NCBI GenBank assembly: GCA_002118135.1
Contig: BDIU01000111.1
Coordinates: 27,959 to 91,958 of the forward strand
Direction of reading: 5' to 3'
DNA: 64,000 nucleotides
From: Trebouxia sp. TZW2008
Lineage: Eukaryota; Chlorophyta; Trebouxiophyceae; Trebouxiales; Trebouxiaceae
The translations under genes and the position numbers were made by a program. Numbering within the stretch: the stretch's first letter is position 1; the number at the start of each line of letters is the position of its first letter. Below, in pieces: positions 46,701 through 57,446 of this stretch. The notes under the pieces were generated by a model. The model worked only from the letters and a program-made list of their open reading frames with translations, was not told where the DNA came from and searched no databases.

Positions 46701-49700
46701 CAACATCTGCAGTGCTGTCTGCCATGAGTCAGACTTTGCTGACACATGCTCATCACGTGTCCTGCTGTCAAAGGTCCTGAATGTCAAAGGTCCTGTAATC
46801 AGGAAATGTAACCAATGCTCTTTTCTGAATCAGCACAAGCCACTGTGCATATCATTGCATTATTCTCTGAGCAGCTCACTATACACAGAACTGTGCATAC
46901 AATGGTTGTATGTTTTTGGATAATTGATCCGCTGAGCAACTCATTGTAGTCAAGACTGTACATAACATTGCACCAGCCTCTGTTGGGCAATCAGCTATGT
47001 GAGTTATTGCAGATTGCTCTGGGAGATAATTGACTAGATTGCTCAAACATAATGTCATGTTGCACCCCCCTCTGATGGGCAAGTCATAACACGTTGGACT
47101 GTACAGGTGCTTGCAGGAGACACGCTGACTCAATCCTTTGATAAATGACGCACCATGCTTCAAGCTGTATTTGTCATTGCTCAGTGATGGGCAAGTTAAC
47201 ACAGCTGAGATGGTGTGCATCATTGCACTGTCTTTATCAAGCTCCTTGTTGGGCGGAGACTGCATGAACAATTGTGAGAGGCATGATAATGTGGCTTGAC
47301 CCCTACATGGGCGACCCACCGTAATTTGGACTTTGTACGCTATTGCAGCATCCTCTGATGGGCTACTCATTGGGTCAAGACTGTGCGTGTGTTTTGCCAG
47401 GATGAATGGACTGGCTGGCAACTTTTGCTGCATGAGGACAGAGCTACGACAACGCGTGGCAGGGTGCTCCCAGTGATATCGAAAAAGTCACAGTGGACAT
47501 GAGGCAATCTCCACACAAATGCCGGCATGCTCAGGTCAGACAGATACATGCCAGCAACACTGCTGAAGGACAGAGGTATGTCAACATACCTGAAACCTGG
47601 ACAGAATGTCAAAGTGCTTCTTCATGTCGGTGCCCAGCACTTGCGTGATAGCACAGTTGCGTGAAACTCTGGCCACCTCTGCGCTCAGCGTTCCCGGCTG
47701 CATAACAGACACGACTTTGCTGAACTGGACACACTGGAAAGGCCAAATTCAGCATCATAGAGTTATGGATTGGCTTGGAAAGCTGTATTCAAGGTGCTGA
47801 AGCAGCAACATCCCAGGCTGCAAAACAGCAGAAGTTCGTTGAGCTACACTTAGAAGTGCTAAGCTATACTTAGGCCAAAAGTCACACTCTACCACCCTAT
47901 ACATTCAGAATTGTGAGCAAAGATGGCATGACAGGGCAGGTACCTGGCACAAAAGAAGTGCACACACAGCATTTCTGCAGAAATAACGCATTCAAGGCTC
48001 ACAATGACTGGCAAGGGCATGAAACCATTTTATAGACCATGCCCTGCAGCATGCTGTAAGCTCTGGCACAACCTGGTGCATGAGCCCAGCAAGCGGCGGC
48101 ACTCACAGTCCAAATTCATTCGACATCAAAGGCGCAACCTGATGGCGCAATCAGAAAGCAGTTGCTTGACAGAACCCCTGGCAGATGATATCACAGCAGC
48201 TGCTGTACATAATGAGTATATAGGTTAACAAGAAAACTGTCCTTAGGTCAAATTAGCATTGCCCAGAAGTAGCGCTGCAGTCAGAATGCAGTGATTGGAC
48301 CAAGTGCATGCATTGTCCTGACATTTAGAATGCCTGTATGTTGAATGTCTGTAGCAAGAGAAAGAAGTGTGAAGCTTACCGGGAAGTAGCGACAGTCAGG
48401 ATCCAACCATGTTTTGGTAGAAGCAGCAATATGGTGATGCTCTAGGGGGCAATGGTCACTGTACGTGATGGCCAAGTCATGCCCCGTCTTGATCAGGAAG
48501 TCGTTGTTCACTCCCAGGTGCTGGTAGTCGTGAACAAGGGCTGACCAGTAGGTGCCCAAGAGCAAGCCTTTGTCCATGACTTTGCTCTGCAGAATGCCGC
48601 CATGACAAAGCAGCATGTGGGTCATCTGCACCACGGATGCCACATGGATGCTGCAGCACAGCAGAAACAAGCGGTCAGGTATATGATATGAAACAGAATG
48701 AGTGATTGTGAGTCATGCTCTGCTCATGACTTTGTCCCTTGTCTTGATCAGAAGAGTGTGGTTCAGTCTCAGGTGCTGGTGTTTGTGAACAACGGCTGAC
48801 CAGTATGTGCCCAAAAGCCAGCTTTTATCCATGATTTTGCTCTGCAGAATGCCGCCATGACACAACAGCATGTGGGTCATCTGTACCATGGACGCCACAT
48901 GGATGCTGCAGCACAGCAGAAACAAGAGATCAGTTTTCTGATGTGTTTCAGAATGAGTGATTGTGAGTCATGCTCTGTTCATGACTTTGTCCCTTGTCAT
49001 GATCAGAAGGTTGTGGTTCAGTCCTAGGTGCTGGTGTTTGTGATCAACGGCTGACCAGTATGTGCCCAAAAGCCAGCTTTTGTCCATGATTTTGCTCTGC
49101 AGAATGCCGCCGTGACAAAGCAGCATGTGGGTCATCTGTACCACGGACGCCACATGGATGCTGCAGCACAGCAGAAACAAGATCTCAGTTTTCTGATGTG
49201 TGTCAGAATGAGTGATTGTGAGTCATGCTCTGTTCATGACTTTATCCGTTGTCTTGATCAGATGAATGTGAGTCACTCCCAGGTGCTGGTAGTCGTGAAC
49301 AAGGGCTGACCAGTAAGTGCCCAAGAGCAAGGACTTGTCCATGACTTAGCTCTGCAGAATGCTGCCGTGACAAAGCAGCATGCAGATCATCTGTACCATA
49401 GACAACACATGGATGCTGCACCACAGCAGCAGCAGGAGGTCAGTTTTACAGTACAAGTGAAGGCTTGGGGTTGTGGGCCTGCATTGAATCATCTGCACCA
49501 GACCTGGAAGTTCAGGAATATGAAATGAGTCAGGCTTTGGGCCTAAACGGTAGTCAGATGTGACGTGCCTGCTTTATCAGCGTGATGATTTTGCACTGAG
49601 GCCACCTAGCGCACAGAAAAATGTCTTTGAGAGATCTAAAGGCAGATGGCAAGTAGAAGCTTGTGCGAGACCCATGTAGCAATCGTGCTGGAAAGCATTG

Positions 49701-52700
49701 TTGCAGGCAGCATGACTGGCAGTACTGCAAATCTGTCTCATTTGTGGTAGGAAAGTAGCTTGTCACCTGTTGTGATACGGCACCAGAGGGTCGTAACCGT
49801 TGTCCATTTTGCGCAGGTAGTTGCAGAACTTGCCCTCATCCAAGGGGAAATTTTGCAGTAGACCACTCTGCTTGTGCAGATGGTAGTACAGCACCGACAG
49901 GGTGTGGCCTGGCGTCGCATCAGCCAGCGCAAATATGTCAAACTGCCAGTTGTTCTCAGCACTCTGCAAAGCAAGCATAACTTGTTGTCAGTAGTGAAGA
50001 CAGCACCGACAGAGTGTGCTGAACTGTTACATCAGCCAGCGCAGATATGTCAAACTGCCAATTGTTCTCAGCACTCTGCAAAGTCAAAGCACAACTTAAG
50101 GTCAGTACAGGATCGGCACCAACGTGGTGTGCCCTGGCGTCGCATCAGCCAGCGCAAATATGTCAAACTGCCAGTTGTCTTCAGCACTCTGCAAAACAAA
50201 GTGCAGTCTCTGCCTCAGAAACATGTGCTCAAACAGTGCCTGGCTAACAAGTGCATCAGTCAGCGCCAATATATTGACATGCCAATGAATCTCAGCACTG
50301 TGCTCAGCACAGCACAGTTCATCGTCAAAAAGAAAAGGGCACTAACAGGGTGTGCCCAAACGTTGCACCACCCAGCACAAATATGTCAAACTGCCAGATG
50401 TTTCCAGCACTCTGCGCCTCGCACTTTGTTCTCAGCAGAGTACACAGACCCAACAGGTTATCGCCCTAAATGATGCATCAGCCAGCGCAAATATGTCAAG
50501 CTGCCAATTTGCAAATCACCAGTGAATCACCCTTCATTTCAGTGATCAATACTCTCAAATACGTGCAAATTAGGTATTACGGATTGGCGCCAACGTATTT
50601 CATGGTTTGCACTGCATTTCAGTGATCCACACTTGCAAATACTACGTACTGCACATTACGTATTGGGTATCGAGCATTACGTATGGTGATTCAGTGCAAA
50701 CCACAGCATGACTCCAGCACAACCAGGTCATACTGCATGCGTTTTGCAGAGCAAAGCATGCTTGATTGTACAAGACATCACCTGCAGCAGCCGCTGCACT
50801 GCTGGCACCAAGCTGGTAGGGACCATAGTGTCCATGAGGCTGGGTCCAATACAAGGCATTCATAGAGAAAGCAGCAGCATAGATCAGGAAATGCAATGCC
50901 ACAACACATCACATGCAGCAGTCCCTCCACCTCCATGCAGCCTTGTAGACAAGAAGCATCCAAAATTGGAGTGCCACAAGCCATCACCTGTAGTAACCGC
51001 TCCACATCTGGCACCAGACTGGCAGGAACCATGGTGTCCATGAGGCCGGGTCTAGCGCAGGCCATGCGCATTGAAGACAGCAGAGATCAGGAGGTACAGA
51101 AAAGAAACACATTGCTGCACAAACTTCACCTGTAGCAGGCGCTCCACCTCTGGCACCAAACTGGTAGGGACCATGGTGTCCATGAGGCTGGGCCCAGTGC
51201 AGGCCGGCAGTGTGAGGCTGTTGACATTGTCTGCTCTAACGCTCCAGGGTGGAGGCGCTTCACCGCTGCTGGATGCTGTGCCATGATGCTCCTGGGGCTT
51301 CCAGGCATCACCCTGTGACAGCATCAGGTCCTTCAGCTCAGGCAGGTATTAACTGTTGTCTTTGCAAGTTGTGACACATGAGGCTGGGTCTAGTGCTCGC
51401 CAGCAGTGTGAGGCTGTTGACATCATCTGCTCTGACGCTCCAGGGTGGAGGCGCTTCACCGCTGCTGGAGGCTGTGCCATGATGCTCTTGGGGCTTCCAG
51501 GCATCACCCTGTCACATCAGGCCTTAGCAAGTCAGCAAGATATTGTGCACTTTATCGACTTTTGTATGAAGCGTAGTATCTGTACCAAGGGGGCGCTTTG
51601 CCACTGCTAGAGGCAGTGCCATGATGTTCCTGAGGCTTCAAGACACCACCCTGTCACAGCAGGCCTCAGCAAGTCAGCAAGGTACTGTGCAATATATGAC
51701 AGTTGTATGAAGCATAGTATCTGTACCAAGGAGGCGTTTTGTCACTGCTAGAGGCAGTGCCATGATGCTCCTGAGGCTTCAAGACATCACCCTGCAACAG
51801 CATCAGGCCTTCCAAGTCAGGCAGGGTTTGTATCATACTTGATTATGGGCGACCCCTCAAGGCCACAATTAGGTTTGATTCGTCAATCTGTGGTAAGTTT
51901 AACGAAACACATCAATACTAATATTGATCCCAATACTGATCATTCAACCATTCTGAGAGCCTGAAGCAATGCACTTGAACTATCAAAGCAGGTATTTTGC
52001 TCTGGCAATGAACAACAATTGTGCGTCAATGACCTGGAGGCTTGTTGACTGAGACAGCACATCAAGCGCTGCAATGCAATTGGGTGTTGGGTCTTTGCAT
52101 GATCATTGTTAGTTTGTCATGTATGAATACAGATCCAGCATGTTGGACATCTTATACATAGCAGAGAGGTTTGCCTTTCTATGTTGACACATGTCGTTAT
52201 GTGTGTTGTGTTACATATACTGTGTATTGATGGTCTGACCATGCAAGCATCATGTTCAAATCATAATGGCTGAATTGAAAACAAGAAGAAGAAAGGCACC
52301 TGCAGCATCTGCAGCATGGACTGGCCCACGTCAGAGCCCATGCGCCCTGTTAGCAGCTGCTCCTCTAGATCAACTGGCTGCCGCAGGTTGGTGTCTGACT
52401 GGCTCAGTATAGAATGCAGCTCCAAAGCTTGCTGTACTGACGGCAAGTTGCCCTGCAACAGGCAGAGGCGTCATTCAATGCGCTGCTCAGGAGACACAAC
52501 TCTGGCTATCAAGTCTACAAGCTGTCGCAGGTTGGTGTCTGACTGACTCAGAATGGAGTGCAGCTCCAAAGCTTGCTGTACTGACAGCAAGTTGCTCTGC
52601 AACAGGCAGAGGCATTATTCAATGCGCTGCTCAGGAGACACAACACTGGCTATCAAGTCTACAAGCTGTGGCAGGTTGGCGTCTGACTGACTCAGAATGG

Positions 52701-55700
52701 AATGCAGCTCTAACGCTTGCTGCACTGATGGCAAGCTCAAGAAGCAAACAGATCAGTACAGCCAAGCCGTTGGAAGGTCTGTGAAGAGATTGAAAACCCG
52801 CTACTGAGTGTATATGCTGCTTCAAGTTGCTGTCTCACTAGTTGAAAATGGAGTGCAGCTCTGACGCTTGCTGCAGTGACAGCAAGTTGGCCTACAGCAA
52901 GCAAGCAGTGTCCTGAAAACAGATGACACGTGCATCAAGAAGGTATCATATAAGCTGTGCACAGTGAGCAGTGAGCGACATGAGAACATCTGCAGAAATG
53001 TCAACGTCCTAACAACAACCAACTCATCCTTTCTCAGTCGGCGACGGCCAGGAGAACTTACACAAATGACATTTTGCAGGAAGCCAAGCGTCTTGTCAAT
53101 GGGCGTATCCGCATCAAAGGTGCTGCGGTGCACCAGCTGGTCATTCAGCACTTGCCGCAGCTGCTGAGCCAGGTTGTCAGCTTCTAGCTGTAACTTTGCC
53201 TTCTCCTCTTGGACTGTCACAGACGCCTGCTCCAAATTTTCATTCTTCCTGCATGAAGAGGTGACAGCTTGAGATCAAAAACCCTAAAATCTCCGGCAAC
53301 ATGCTGATGCCAACTCATGAGCAGATGACATAAAGCACAAATAGCAACACTTGAGTCCACTCTCAAGTGTTGACTCTCTGTACAGCAAGCCATGTAGTAT
53401 TTTCTCTTTATAAGGACACTCAATGTCAGGACATCCTCAATGTAAGGACAATGCAGTCAGCACCCAATCACTGCATTCTGACTGCAGCGGCCTCTCTGAG
53501 TAAGGAATATTTGGTGTGTGGACAAATTTTCTTGGTACTTGAAGCAGTCATTACAAGGAGAGTTCATTGTACCATTCTTGGGGCATCAGGCAAGCAGCTG
53601 GGCAGGTGCTGTGCAAACCTGAGCAGGTCTTCTTCCCTGATTGACAGCTTGTGCTCTAGCTCCTTGTGCTGTGTGATGTTGTACCGCTTCACCAGAACGG
53701 CAGGCGCTGCATCTACTGGATCCTGCAAATGCCCATGCAAGCAATTCTGACCAAGATGTTGTGAACAACATGGACAACAATTCACTTCTCGATAATCTTC
53801 ATTGCATTGCTCAGGCGGCCCTTTTGCAGTGGAGCTCTGCATCAGCACTGCAGGCACTGCTTCTACTGGGTCGTGCAAGCAGTTTTGTACATGCCATGGA
53901 CAACAATGTAATGCTTTGCAAGCTTTGATGCTTGCTCCCAAACTGCATTGGCTGAAGTTCTACGCAAAAGAGAGCTTCCAGAACCTGTCAGCATTGGGCA
54001 ACTGACTGTGCTGTTTGTAATGATGCAATACACTTGAGACTTTGAGATGTGCTTTTCAAAATGCTCTTGCTACTTCTTTGCAAGGGAGGAGTATATGTCA
54101 TGGGAGCTACGAGCTTTAATGGGCTTTGTCACAAAGCATGGTCGTCGCAGCAGTTGCATGCTATTACAGATGCAGTGACTTTCCAAAGGAAGCAAACAGA
54201 GTAATATGGCACTGACTGACTGCAGCTGCACTTGCATGCCACCGTAAGCACCATAAAGGCATGTAGCTATTCCAAAGCAACAAAGCAAACCGACAAAGCA
54301 GTTTGACCTGGTCTGACTGCAGCTGCCCAGCATGCATTGAGCCCAAATTGCCATGGCATGGCCTTTGCGAGAGGTGGAGGTATTGTTGTGGTGGGAGGAC
54401 ATGCACTATTTTGTTGATTGAGCAGCACTGGCTGGAAGCACATCTGTCACAAACTACAAGCAGTAAACTTGACATCCTGCGCTGTTATTGCGTCCTGCAT
54501 ACTGTATAAGCCCAAACAAAAACCTGTGGTACTTCTCGGCTAATGTTGCAATGCCTGGTGACTTATGCTGCAAATCTCAGCGTGATTGTACTTGATGGTA
54601 AGCATGCGCTGACTTCTTCATGTCAGATGCGGTCATTCTGCTTATCATATTGGGCACATTTGGCTTACATGCATGGGCCACATCTCAATCATTGACCACC
54701 GCGTCTTGCCATCCCTACGGCTTCTATGAGGCTGTGTGTGGCGCCACGTCAGCTGCAGATGGAAAACAGCATTGTGTGCCTCCTCATATGCTGACTGTGC
54801 CTCCATCTCACCACCTACACAATGCAAAATACAGCGTGAACACGCTAGATTCAAACAAGACGCAATTCCTCTGAGTCATGCGTGTCAGAAGTCAGTCTGC
54901 CCATTGCCAGTCAGGCGATCAAGCTGCATCAGTCTGCACCAAACAGGCAACCTACACCATGTCGACAGGCTGTCACTTATGGCAATCACTGTAAGCTTCA
55001 GCTACTCAGCCAAAACTGAGATTGAGCAAGAGCTTTGCACTTGATTATTGCAGAATTCAGCTCAGGGCATTGCATGTCTGGCAATACACTTTGCCTCGAC
55101 TCACAAATCTGTGCAGGCTTTATTCTGGCCAAAGGCATGCAGTGGTGCTACAGCAGCCAACCATTTGCACACAGATGCATCAGCAAGCAGCCATGTGGTA
55201 GCAAAGATATTGCCATCATGTGGTTCAAAGCGCTTGCGCACCCCAGTGGCAAGCAGACAGGTGTATCAGCATGCTAGCACAGCTGCATAGCTGCAGCTGA
55301 TCGCATCAGATGCTGCAAAAGCGCTTCTTCAGCCTTCCTTTGCGTTGCAATTGACCTAAGAGCGGGTGCACTCACCAGGATACATGCCCATGTCAAACAG
55401 GGTCTTCAAGGTGATGCTGCCCTTTGCAGTGCCTGCAAGGGCACCACACAGACATGAGACAGAATCTGTAGCAGTATAGCGAGCTGTATGATCTGCAGAG
55501 CATAGATGAGGTTCTGATAGGCGGCGCTGTTGCTTAATGAAGGACGGTCACGCCACTACCATGCCATCAATGAGCAGGCTGTATTATCTGCATTGTTTTG
55601 GGAGTAAAAGCAGGGGTTATAGCATGAGTCAGGCAATCAAGACAAGTTTGCAGTACGTACTCGGCGCATGGGCATGGCAGGCGTTCACTGCAGCAGTGTT

Positions 55701-56767
55701 GCCTCCAAGGAATATGCCGCTGCTGTTGAACATCAGGGTGTGTATTGGGGACCTGAGGTGCATAGCTGTCAACCTCAAGTCCTCTGTGCTTGCGTCCATG
55801 TCCACTGTGTGCATGACTGCAACCTCCACGGTTCCTGGCGCCCTTTCCACCCTGATGGGCTGCATGGCACCATAGAGCGTAAGGTTCCAAGTCACAGGCA
55901 TATTTACCCTGGACAAGAAGGGCTTCGCCACACGTTTTCCAGACTTTGATGTGGGCATGCTACAATGAGATTATTGGGCTGCCATTTTCACCTCTCAATG
56001 TGTTGAGGCAGCACAAAGCTTGATGCAATGCACAGGCGAACCTCACCCTCTGCCGGCAAGAATCAACAGGCAGTGCATTACCTTGCTTTCTACTCTGATC
56101 AGGCAATCTGGTCTGTCAGACATGACGCCTTGCAGCAGCGGTCTGAAGACACCATATATGTCTATCCTGGATCTGTGCGCTGATTGACCCTGCTAGCCAG
56201 AAAATAGGTTGGTGACCAGTTGAGATTCACTTATGCTAGTCGCGCTAGCATCAATGCAGGCAAGATAGCGACTACCAATGTCTCAGCAACGTCTGCAGAC
56301 CTGAATGACTTGCTGCTCCCAGGCTTGCAACATTCTGCGCTCGTTATCAGTGAGAGCGGCAATCAGCTTCAAGCAGGCTGACTGACTCCTTGGGAGCCCA
56401 AAGCGCCTCTGGCAATCGAAATTTTGAAAGATGACATGCGGCTCGCTTGCAGTCCTGGAGTAGTGGAACAAGCTTGGGTGCAGGCCTTGCTATATGCTCA
56501 AAACGAGAGACGATGGATTATAAGAAGCTTGCTGAAGCTAAGATAGCAAACCTACCTGTAAGGGGCGTCGTACAGTCCAGGGACAATCACTGCTATAGGC
56601 TTGTGCAACTCGTGCAATATACTCAGGTCCCCCAGCGTCCATACTTTATCCGAGACTTCTGGCGACGACGTGAGGGACGGGATTTGCTGATCAACTGGCG
56701 TATCAATGTCTTCATCGTCTGCAACATGCCCCTTCAACCTTTTGCTCACTTGCCACAAGCAGGACAT
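43770..56767 (-). CDS. PAS-domain 3',5'-cyclic nucleotide phosphodiesterase
   Basis: Eighteen exons join in frame to 881 aa: 56556-56767, 56301-56454, 56082-56189, 55661-55943, 55376-55432, 54669-54790, 53619-53722, 53062-53248, 52300-52452, 51130-51312, 49767-49963, 48380-48650, 47590-47733, 46469-46591, 45515-45610, 45008-45088, 44243-44311, 43770-43871. Hydrolyses cAMP and/or cGMP. N-terminal half: a PAS-like unit (LRSPIHTLMFNSSGIFLGGN ... GSITLKTLFDMG ... RWSMIEMWPMH ... VKRYNITQHKELEHKL) then a coiled coil. C-terminal class I PDE domain: NWQFDIFALADATPGHTLS, PYHNSIHVASVVQ, signature HDYQHLGVNNDFL, KCADIGHLAADYETHKRW, LEEEFFRQGDKEREMG, SPLMNRE, VGIPLFQALV, PMLDGVLANY. The usual AAD after the second His is VAS here. 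The acceptor of the 55661-55943 exon is the weakest. One GC-AG intron (after 46469). At least seven exons have echo arrays. Confidence 0.9.
44340..44405 (-). repeat. Echo of PDE exon 44243-44311 acceptor edge
   Basis: About 50 bp repeat the acceptor and first codons (MGFFSIVGIPLF frame) 65 bp upstream of the real exon, with an intact TTGCAA-type acceptor variant. Confidence 0.7.
45640..45935 (-). repeat. Two echoes of PDE exon 45515-45610 acceptor edge
   Basis: Copies at about 45700-45760 (reads MDIKCADISHLATDY) and about 45835-45895 (degenerate, with stops), spaced ~137 and ~136 bp from the functional exon. The catalytic Asp-bearing KCADIGHL block is thus present three times in the DNA, once usable. 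Confidence 0.8.
46140..46420 (-). repeat. Echoes of PDE exon 46469-46591 donor edge
   Basis: Copies of the DKIRPEDKTLVHQ end with GC/GT-type donors at about 46228-46275, 46320-46350 and 46135-46180. The functional copy is the most 5' in gene sense. Some copies keep the unusual GCAAGTCTG donor. Confidence 0.75.
48231..48372. mobile_element. MITE-like element copy A6, degenerate
   Basis: In a PDE intron between 47733 and 48380. Interior GCAGTCAGAATGCAGTGATTGG and GTCC/TCTTACATT-like words match the family; ends are diverged (right GCAAGAGAAAGAAGTG). Confidence 0.5.
48690..49432 (-). repeat. 255-bp array of PDE exon 48380-48650, three extra copies
   Basis: Units comprising ~75 bp of intron plus the acceptor and first ~180 bp of the exon start (CTGCAG acceptor) at 48651 (functional), 48906, 49161 and 49415. 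Spacings are 255, 255 and 254 bp. The two middle copies are still largely open (reads SIHVASMVQMTHMLLCHGG, LGTYWSAV) but substitute the HDYQH core by HKHQH and lack the exon's 3' half and donor. Confidence 0.95.
50040..50530 (-). repeat. 112-bp array of PDE exon 49767-49963 acceptor edge
   Basis: The first ~60 bp of the exon (ENNWQFDIFALADA frame) plus ~50 bp intron recur with TGTCAAACTG words at 49936 (functional), 50048, 50161, 50273, 50384 and 50494. Acceptors decay progressively; the outermost copy keeps only the inner half. Confidence 0.92.
50770..51080 (-). repeat. Echoes of PDE exon 51130-51312 donor edge
   Basis: Two copies at about 50985-51050 and 50775-50845 read GLMDTMVPASLVPDVERLLQ and SLMDTMVPTSLVPAVQRLLQ, each followed by a GT donor. 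They are open in frame and could serve as cryptic or cassette exons, but no good acceptor of matching phase is evident. Confidence 0.8.
51370..51830 (-). repeat. Echoes of PDE exon 51130-51312 acceptor edge
   Basis: Copies of the first half of the exon at about 51400-51520 (nearly identical, GGTGGAGGCGCTTCACCGCTGCTGGA-type core), 51590-51655 and 51725-51800. All have a CAG before GGTGATG/GGTGGTG like the functional acceptor, which helped place that acceptor at 51313. Confidence 0.8.
52480..52905 (-). repeat. Echoes of PDE exon 52300-52452 acceptor edge
   Basis: Three copies of the LPSVQQALELHSILSQSD segment at about 52510-52605, 52660-52745 and 52830-52895, spaced ~150 bp, with accumulating changes. 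The functional copy is the most 3' in gene sense. Confidence 0.85.
53390..53570. mobile_element. MITE-like element copy A7
   Basis: In the PDE intron between 53248 and 53619. Ends GTATTTTCTCTTTAT and, complemented, ACAATGAACTCTCCTTG; interior GTAAGGACA repeats and a CACTGCATTCTGACTGCAG palindromic core match the other copies. Confidence 0.6.
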
Positions 56768-57446
56768 GGTGGCCCCAAACCCAGCGGGGCCGGAACAAGC
56801 TTAGCGGAGCCACTGCAACCAAGCCTGTCGGACGACTTGCGCCTGCAACAGGCCAGAGTTACGTAAAAGTGTCGAGAGTTGGTACGGCGCAAGTCAGTTA
56901 CGACGTAAATGAGCATGAAGTGACGTCATGCCTTCATCGAGCTTGTCATACCTCTTCTTCTTGAGGTGTTCGTGGCAATGTGCGTGGTCAAGCTCCGATC
57001 TCTGGTCTAGAAGTTGTCCTTTAATCCCACGTGCAGGTGTGTTAATAGATAATTATGCAATCAGGGGCGCTCTAAATCAAATCGTGCTCGATGTGGCCAA
57101 CCCAATTGGCTTGCCTTTCACGACTTTGTATCGCTTTTGCACGCAATAGCAACTGACAAGCGCTACCTTTGAGCACACAGAGTCCAAGTTGACGACTCTG
57201 CTTGAAGTTACCGGCATGCTTGTGAGCATCAGTTGGGCTTAACTATGCAGGTAAGGCTTCGTCTGGCTGCTGATAGGTCTATGGCGCCTTTGGCTGGTCG
57301 CTCACAGGTCTATGACGTATGCAGAGCTGTCGTAAGGGAGCAAAGCGAACCTGGGTGTTTAACAAGAAGTACCCAATCAGAACGCAAACGCGTTAAGCCT
57401 TCAGCCCGACTTGCACAGCCAGCCGACTTTAGAGAACTCGATTAGT
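56768..57446. promoter_or_regulatory. Divergent promoter PDE (-) / nadB (+) with CRE and G-box
   Basis: About 680 bp between start codons. A perfect TGACGTCA palindrome lies at 56921-56928, about 155 bp upstream of the PDE start, and a CACGTG G-box core at 57028-57033. Both are typical bZIP/bHLH binding sites in plants and algae; function here is inference. Confidence 0.55.

Noticed and set aside
48690..50530. Regular direct repeats that could suggest a CRISPR array
   Set aside because: Units are 112 or 255 bp, include exon and splice sequence of the PDE gene, and the genome is eukaryotic; no cas genes.
54300..54500. Small plus frames opposite PDE introns
   Set aside because: Short, no motifs, and located in an intron of a well-supported minus-strand gene.
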